From: a virus
Length of the DNA stretch: 25,484 bases
Virus record (IMG/VR): IMGVR_UViG_3300032954_000064
Coordinates: 1-25,484 of that record
Reading direction: 5' to 3' (one strand)
Shown here in pieces: positions 20,922-25,484 of this stretch. A program made the translations under genes and the position numbers. The first letter of the stretch is position 1, and each line of letters begins with the position of its first letter. Under the pieces are notes generated by a model. The model had not been told where the DNA came from, made no database searches, and saw nothing but the letters and a program-made list of their open reading frames with translations.

Positions 20922-22516
20922 AATTTGAACTTCGTCCCTATCAGCAGGAAGCTGTGGATGCCATTTATTCACATTTTGAGACAAGCGCTGATAATGCGCT
21001 TGTCGTCATCCCGACTGCTGGCGGAAAGACGCCGGTACTCACGTCGTTCTTATCGGGAGCGATCGGGCAGTGGCCTGAGACCAGAGTGCTTTGCTTGGTG
21101 CATGTGAAGGAACTCCTCGAGCAGGCATTTTCGACACTTATCCGCCTATGGCAAAACGCTCCCGCGTCAATTTATTCTGCCGGCTTAAATTCTCGCAATC
21201 TAAATGGCCAGATTGTATTTGCGACAATCCAAAGCATTTTTAAGAAAGCCTATCAACTTCAGAATATTGATCTTGTCATCATCGATGAAGTTGATCTTGT
21301 CCCGCATGGCGATGAAGGCATGTATCGCAAGCTTCTGGCCGACCTTAAGTCGATCAATCCATACATTAAAGTTCTCGGGCTGACAGCGACACCGTGGAGG
21401 TTATCATCTGGATTAATCACAGAGGGTGACAATCCTTTGTTTAAGAGTATCTGCTATGAAGTCGAAATCGGAACCCTTTTAAAGGGCGGATATATTTGCC
21501 CTCCTATCGCTAAGACGATGGAGACACAGATTAATGTATCTGGGGTCAAGGTTCGCGGTGGTGAATTTATTGCTTCGGCGCTGGAAGAGGCCGCCGATAA
21601 GGCGGAAATTACCGAGGCTGCTGTGGATGAAATCATTGAACTAGGACGAAATCGACATTCATGGCTCGCATTCTGTGCCGGCGTCGATCATGCGCTTCAT
21701 GTTCGAGATTCCTTCAAGACTCGCGGCATCACCTGCGAGGCAATTACAGGAAAGACGCCAGCATCAGAGCGCGCATTATTCATTCGTGAGTATAAAGCTG
21801 GTCGCATTAAATGCCTGACAAACTGCGGAGTTCTGACTGTAGGTTTTGATTCGCCTGCAACTGATCTGCTGGCTATATTGAGGCCAACCAAATCCTCTCG
21901 CTTATGGCTTCAAATCCTAGGGCGAGGCTTTAGGTTGTCGCCTGGGACCGGAAAGAATAATTTTTTGGTTTTGGACTATACCTCCAATTCCAAAAACTTT
22001 GGACCGATTGACTTGTTGCGCCCGAAATCCAAGTCAAAATCAAAAAAATCAGATGAACCGGCCGAGGCGCCGAGCAAGGTTTGTCCAGAATGTGAAGCGG
22101 AAATGCTTATCGCTTCCAAAGAATGTTTGGCTTGTGGTTATGTGTTCCCTCCTTCTGCGGCGCAGATTACCCATACCGCCAGCGACGCGCCTCTTCTGGC
22201 GAGCCAGATTAAACCGGTGTGGCTTGATGTTTCCGCAGTGACCTATCAACGCCATGAAAAGGCAGGAAAACCGCCTTCCATGAGGGTTCTATATAGGTGC
22301 GGCATGATCTTTCATCAGACTTGGTGGTGTCCAGAGCATACCGGATTCGCTCGTCAGAAGTTCGTGCAGACATGGATAAGGCACGCGCCCGGCTCGACCA
22401 TACCTAAAACTGTGGAAGAAGCGCTGTCGCAAACGGAAATGCTTGCCAAGCCTAAATCTATATGCGTTCGTGCTTCCGGCAAATACACCGAGATCGTGAG
22501 CGCACGATTTGAATAG
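20918..22516 (+). CDS. DEAD/DEAH-type SF2 helicase with zinc ribbon
   Basis: I chose ATG 20918 (overlapping the HNH stop) over the frame from 20891. The 532 residues begin MKFELRPYQQEAVDAIYSHF (Q motif-like), then PTAGGKT (motif I, 32-38), IIDEVD (motif II, DEVD at 123-126), LTATP (motif III, 155-159) and QILGRGFR (motif VI). Behind the helicase core lies CPECEAEMLIASKECLACGY, a zinc ribbon, and a C-terminal extension with YRCGMIFHQTWWCPEH. It resembles phage DNA-repair or replication helicases. Codon use appears more AT-rich than in its neighbours, which may reflect a different origin. Confidence 0.88.
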   Translation: MKFELRPYQQEAVDAIYSHFETSADNALVVIPTAGGKTPVLTSFLSGAIGQWPETRVLCLVHVKELLEQAFSTLIRLWQNAPASIYSAGLNSRNLNGQIVFATIQSIFKKAYQLQNIDLVIIDEVDLVPHGDEGMYRKLLADLKSINPYIKVLGLTATPWRLSSGLITEGDNPLFKSICYEVEIGTLLKGGYICPPIAKTMETQINVSGVKVRGGEFIASALEEAADKAEITEAAVDEIIELGRNRHSWLAFCAGVDHALHVRDSFKTRGITCEAITGKTPASERALFIREYKAGRIKCLTNCGVLTVGFDSPATDLLAILRPTKSSRLWLQILGRGFRLSPGTGKNNFLVLDYTSNSKNFGPIDLLRPKSKSKSKKSDEPAEAPSKVCPECEAEMLIASKECLACGYVFPPSAAQITHTASDAPLLASQIKPVWLDVSAVTYQRHEKAGKPPSMRVLYRCGMIFHQTWWCPEHTGFARQKFVQTWIRHAPGSTIPKTVEEALSQTEMLAKPKSICVRASGKYTEIVSARFE

Positions 22517-22784
22517 CGTCAATTGGTTGCGCGCCGTGGACAAGATGTTCCCGGGTGCCGTAGGCTTTGAGAACGGAGTTCAGCTGATGATTGATCAAAC
22601 GCCCGACGAAACCCGCGCTATCCGGGAAGGGGCATCGCATAATGTCGGTGAATACCTGGAATCCATTGGCAAGACTGACCTTGCCACACTGACACAAGAA
22701 GAATGGTTTACGATGCTGGAGGTGGCGGTCACTGGTTATCAGGATTGCCTGGCGTGGATTGAGATGGGGGAGCCGCCTTTTTAG
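22509..22784 (+). CDS. Small conserved phage protein (91 aa)
   Basis: The TTG at 22509 overlaps the helicase stop by 8 nt; other possible starts are GTG 22536 and ATG 22545. MNSVNWLRAVDKMFPGAVGF leads to TPDETRAIREGASHNVGEYLES and TQEEWFTMLEVAVTGYQDCLAW. The last segment is a typical phage small-protein pattern (EWFTMLEVAVTGY). Helical and acidic; no enzyme motif. The name of the family is uncertain. Confidence 0.65.
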   Translation: MNSVNWLRAVDKMFPGAVGFENGVQLMIDQTPDETRAIREGASHNVGEYLESIGKTDLATLTQEEWFTMLEVAVTGYQDCLAWIEMGEPPF

Positions 22785-22796
22785 GCGGGATGAACC

Positions 22797-25064
22797 ATGA
22801 TGACCGACAAACCAACGTATCCATGGCGCCGGCCGGTCGTTCCCGCTGGCCTCGCCGAGGCGGCTATTGCCATCGGCCTGCCGGTATTTCCGTGCAAAGC
22901 CGATAAATCGCCCTTAACCCCACGCGGGTTTAAGGACGCCAGCGCCGATCCTGTCGCCATTCGCCGCATGTTCAGCGTCCCGGGCGCCAAGCTCATAGGT
23001 GCGCCCACCGGCACCGCCTCCGGTGTCGTGGTGGTGGATGTGGACATCAAGGATGGTGCCAGGGGCATGGAATGGCTCAACGCCAACCGCGAGCGCCTGC
23101 CGTTTACCAAGACGCACAAGACGCGCTCTGGCGGGTTGCACCTGTTGTTCACAGTGCCTGTTGGCGTGCATCTGCGCAACAGCGCCTCGCGCGTGGCGCC
23201 GGGCGTCGATGTCCGCGGCGAGGGCGGCTATATCATCGTGCCGCCATCTGATGGCTATCAGGTGGCAGACCCATGCGACCCGGCCGACATGCCGGACTGG
23301 CTGATCGCGGCTTGCACAGAGCAGCGCACTCCCGTAGCGCCAGCCGCGCCATATAAGCCGGTGCAGATCGAGGCCGATGGAACAGCATACGGGCGGGCGG
23401 CGCTGGAGGATGCCTGCGGCAATATCGCCAATGCCCCCGACGGCGCCAAGCATGAGATATTGAACCGGGAGGCATATGCCATAGGCGGCTTGGTGACGGC
23501 TGGCGAGATCCCCGACGGCACCGCTTGGGCGGGTTTGTCTGCTGCCTTATCCGCGCTCAGGCCGCGCTGCAGGGATTTCCGTGCCGCACACAAGACGCTG
23601 GAGCAGGCGTACCGCGATGGCAAAGGCCGCCCGCGCGAGGTTGAGCATACGGTGGTGGTGGTGGAGGAGGAAGAGGAAGGTCCACACCCAGCTCAAGCGT
23701 TGCTCGACAAGCTGGCCGGTAAGGTGGCTCAGAAACAGGCTAAGCCTCTAGCGGTATCGAACTCCCTTATGAATGTTGAGGGGGTCTTAAAGCTGATCGT
23801 GGACGAGGCTGTCCGTACCGCTATCCGACCGCAGCCATTCCTGGCTTTAGGCGCTGCCATATGCGCTGTGGGGGTTCTTGCCGGACGTAAATACCGGACC
23901 AACACGGACTTGAGGACCAACATATATGTCGCTGGCCTGGCTGAATCCGGCGGCGGCAAGGATCATGCCATCGAGGTAGTGCGGCGAGCCATCGACGTGG
24001 CGGACCTTGGGCATTATATGGGCGGCGAAAGCATAGCGTCAGGACGGGCGGTTCTATCCTCAGTCGAGGCGCACCCGGCTAGGCTTTTCCAGATCGACGA
24101 GCTTGGGTATTTCCTGTCAACCGTAACCGGACCAAAGGCGCCCTCACATAAGGCGGAAATCTGGTCCGAGCTTCTAAAGCTCTACAGCCGCGCCAAGGGC
24201 ATTTATCGTGGCACGGAATATGCCAACCGGAAAGAAAACCCGCGCATTGACATCAACCAGCCATGCGTTTGTTTCTACGGCACCAGCACGCCGGCGACGT
24301 TCTGGAAGGCGCTGGAAGGAGGTGCCCTGATTGACGGATCGCTGGCCCGTTTCCTGGTGTTCAGGGCCGAGAACGACAGGCCAGACCGCAATAAACAGGC
24401 GGGCATATTCAAGCCATCAGATGAGCTTCTAGAAGGATTGCGAACCATAGCGGGCGGCGTTGGAGAGCGTGTGCAAGGCGGCAATCTGCCGCAAGCGCAT
24501 GTGGCCAGGATGACCGCCACAGATGACGCAGAGGCGCATATCGTGACCATGACGCCGGGAGCCATCAAGCGCCGCGAGAAAAACCAGGATCTTGAAGATG
24601 AATGGGCCGAGAGCGTCATGGGTACGCCATTCGCATCCATTATCAACCGGCTATGTGAGAACGCGGAAAAGCTGGCGCTGGTTAGGGCTGTCAGCCGCAA
24701 GCCAGAACGACCGGAGATCACCGAACTTGATATGGCCTGGGGCTGGGATTTGTCGGCACATTGCGCTTCATCCTTGATGCGTGAAGGTGGCCATCATATT
24801 GCGGACACCGAATTTGAGAGCCGGTGCAACAAAGCTTTGGCAATCGTGCGCGCAGCCGGTTCTTGTACCGTCAGGGATTTGTTTAGGCGTGGGCTTAAGC
24901 TGCCAGCTAGAGAGACGAGAGACCTCCTGGACACTCTCGTTCAAGCCGGGATGCTTACGGTATCGCAGACCAAGCCGAACGGGGCGGGGCGACCCGCAAC
25001 CATTTACACAGCCGCCCAAGACCATGCCGAGACCGAATTGCGTCACGGTGACACAATTGATTAA
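22797..25064 (+). CDS. Primase-polymerase/ATPase fusion
   Basis: ATG 22797 (or 22800). The 755-residue protein has an N-terminal bifunctional primase-polymerase domain: LPVFPCKADKSPLTPRGF, VVVVDVDIKDG (catalytic DVD at 81-83), SGGLHLLF (His115) and PGVDVRGEGGYIIVPPS. A linker with a VVVV-EEEEEE run (GTG and GAG/GAA repeats near 23652-23679) joins it to an ATPase domain of the DUF3987 kind: AESGGGKDHAIE is the Walker A loop and LFQIDELGYF the Walker B. A C-terminal wHTH-like part (CTVRDLFRRGLKLPARETRDLLDTLVQAGML) may bind DNA. It is the likely replication initiator of the phage, with a presumed origin directly downstream. Confidence 0.9.
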   Translation: MMTDKPTYPWRRPVVPAGLAEAAIAIGLPVFPCKADKSPLTPRGFKDASADPVAIRRMFSVPGAKLIGAPTGTASGVVVVDVDIKDGARGMEWLNANRERLPFTKTHKTRSGGLHLLFTVPVGVHLRNSASRVAPGVDVRGEGGYIIVPPSDGYQVADPCDPADMPDWLIAACTEQRTPVAPAAPYKPVQIEADGTAYGRAALEDACGNIANAPDGAKHEILNREAYAIGGLVTAGEIPDGTAWAGLSAALSALRPRCRDFRAAHKTLEQAYRDGKGRPREVEHTVVVVEEEEEGPHPAQALLDKLAGKVAQKQAKPLAVSNSLMNVEGVLKLIVDEAVRTAIRPQPFLALGAAICAVGVLAGRKYRTNTDLRTNIYVAGLAESGGGKDHAIEVVRRAIDVADLGHYMGGESIASGRAVLSSVEAHPARLFQIDELGYFLSTVTGPKAPSHKAEIWSELLKLYSRAKGIYRGTEYANRKENPRIDINQPCVCFYGTSTPATFWKALEGGALIDGSLARFLVFRAENDRPDRNKQAGIFKPSDELLEGLRTIAGGVGERVQGGNLPQAHVARMTATDDAEAHIVTMTPGAIKRREKNQDLEDEWAESVMGTPFASIINRLCENAEKLALVRAVSRKPERPEITELDMAWGWDLSAHCASSLMREGGHHIADTEFESRCNKALAIVRAAGSCTVRDLFRRGLKLPARETRDLLDTLVQAGMLTVSQTKPNGAGRPATIYTAAQDHAETELRHGDTID

Positions 25065-25220
25065 CCTATTGAAAAATCACAATTCCCGTAATTCTGTCAT
25101 TGTGTCACGCGGGCGGGGGGTACGGGAAGGGGTGCGGGGTAGGTATAGGGGGAGGGTATCCCTATGACACAATGACACAATTAATATAATATATATATAT
25201 CAATACTTTACTTATAATAC
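25042..25220. other. Putative replication origin: inverted repeats, G-rich tract, AT-rich tract
   Basis: TGTCATTGTGTCA (25095-25107) is repeated perfectly in inverse as TGACACAATGACA (25165-25177). Between them is a G-rich stretch (about 25108-25158: runs GGG, GGGGGG, GGG, GGGG, GGGG, GGGGG, GGG) that meets the G-quadruplex pattern. Downstream lies an AT-rich stretch (about 25178-25220) with TATAAT at 25213-25218. GTCACgGTGAC (25042-25052) and TGACACAATT (25049-25058) overlap the primase 3' end. TGTCACCAA repeats at 25221 and 25242, 21 bp apart. Placement after the primase is typical for phage origins; an operator for rusA is the alternative. Confidence 0.45.
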
Positions 25221-25240
25221 TGTCACCAACCGGAGCTAAT

Positions 25241-25484
25241 ATGTCACCAAAACCAGAAAATACGACCTTTAACGTGCCTGGCATCATCAAGGGCAAAGGC
25301 CGCCCTCGTTTCGTGCGCTCGACCGGCCGGGCTTATACGCCCCAGGCGACGCTAGCGGGTGAGCAGTGGGTTAAGCATTGCGCGCTGCAGGCGGGTATCA
25401 AGCCGCTGGAAGGCGCGATCGCCCTGGAGATTGCCATGCACCTGCCGGTGCCAAGATCGTGGACCAGGAAGCGGCGCCAGGAGG
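25241..25484 (+). CDS. rusA: RusA-family Holliday-junction resolvase (3' end outside window)
   Basis: ATG 25241 with CGGAG upstream; 81 codons visible before the window ends. MSPKPENTTFNVPGIIKGKG continues RPRFVRSTGRAYTPQATLAGE, WVKHCALQAGIKPLEGAIALEIAMHLPVPRSW and TRKRR. This follows the RusA pattern: KGRPRF, YTP, and P-x-SW-x-KKR. RusA cuts Holliday junctions as a dimer; the family usually has about 120 residues, so the catalytic aspartates lie partly outside. It closes the replication-recombination module. Confidence 0.85.
   Translation, partial: MSPKPENTTFNVPGIIKGKGRPRFVRSTGRAYTPQATLAGEQWVKHCALQAGIKPLEGAIALEIAMHLPVPRSWTRKRRQE

Noticed and set aside
22914-23453. Minus-strand ORF inside the primase-polymerase
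   Set aside because: It has no ribosome site or recognisable motif and lies antisense to a clear primase-polymerase domain.

Overview
This window is about 25.5 kb of a tailed-phage (or prophage) genome, most likely from an environmental siphovirus-like phage of a GC-rich Gram-negative host, possibly an alphaproteobacterium. The evidence is almost continuous, overlapping short genes with phage-type products (tail-fibre modules, small membrane proteins, methyltransferases, Sak4-like ATPase, DUF669 protein, primase-polymerase, RusA). Shine-Dalgarno sites are common, codons are GC-rich, and many genes join through ATGA, TAATG or TGATG overlaps. I see no integrase, terminase, capsid, tRNA or rRNA gene, so temperate versus lytic lifestyle and the exact host cannot be decided.

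Layout. (1) 1-5520, plus strand: the end of the tail module. Several fibre or appendage proteins are built from reused modules (a shared N-terminal module, a glycine-rich C-terminal module, and one product with a signal peptide). (2) 5572-7024, plus: small membrane or coiled-coil proteins that may include a holin, interrupted by a 105-nt spacer that can fold into a three-way-junction RNA. (3) 7040-9737, minus: an accessory cassette (Gp37/Gp68-family protein, C5-cytosine methyltransferase, small conserved phage protein) read from a sigma70-like promoter at 9737-9709. Its genes are separated by copies of one short linker repeat. (4) 9766-11654, plus: a resolvase-like protein that has lost most catalytic residues, three small genes (one with two C2H2-type zinc sites, one Cys-containing) and a putative lysozyme-like endolysin. 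(5) 14620-11641, minus: eight tightly overlapping genes of mostly unknown function, headed by a protein with twelve 9-residue repeats. (6) 14725-25484, plus: two small HTH/winged-helix regulators, then the replication and recombination module: Sak4-like ATPase, DUF669 protein, SNF2-like helicase, DNA methyltransferase, Cas4/AddB-like nuclease, HNH endonuclease, a second SF2 helicase, a primase-polymerase/ATPase fusion, a putative origin, and RusA (cut by the window end).

The divergent region 14621-14724 between modules 5 and 6 has promoter-like and operator-like sequences on both strands and looks like a regulatory switch. The divergent region 9663-9765 is a second switch, with a direct-repeat operator overlapping the cassette promoter. 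The most interesting non-coding elements are the origin-like region after the primase gene (perfect 13-bp inverted repeats around a G-quadruplex-prone tract, next to an AT-rich stretch), the three-way-junction RNA candidate, the promoter plus 5'-hairpin leader of the HNH gene, and the linker repeats of the accessory cassette. All functional names rest on reading motifs by eye; no database search was possible.
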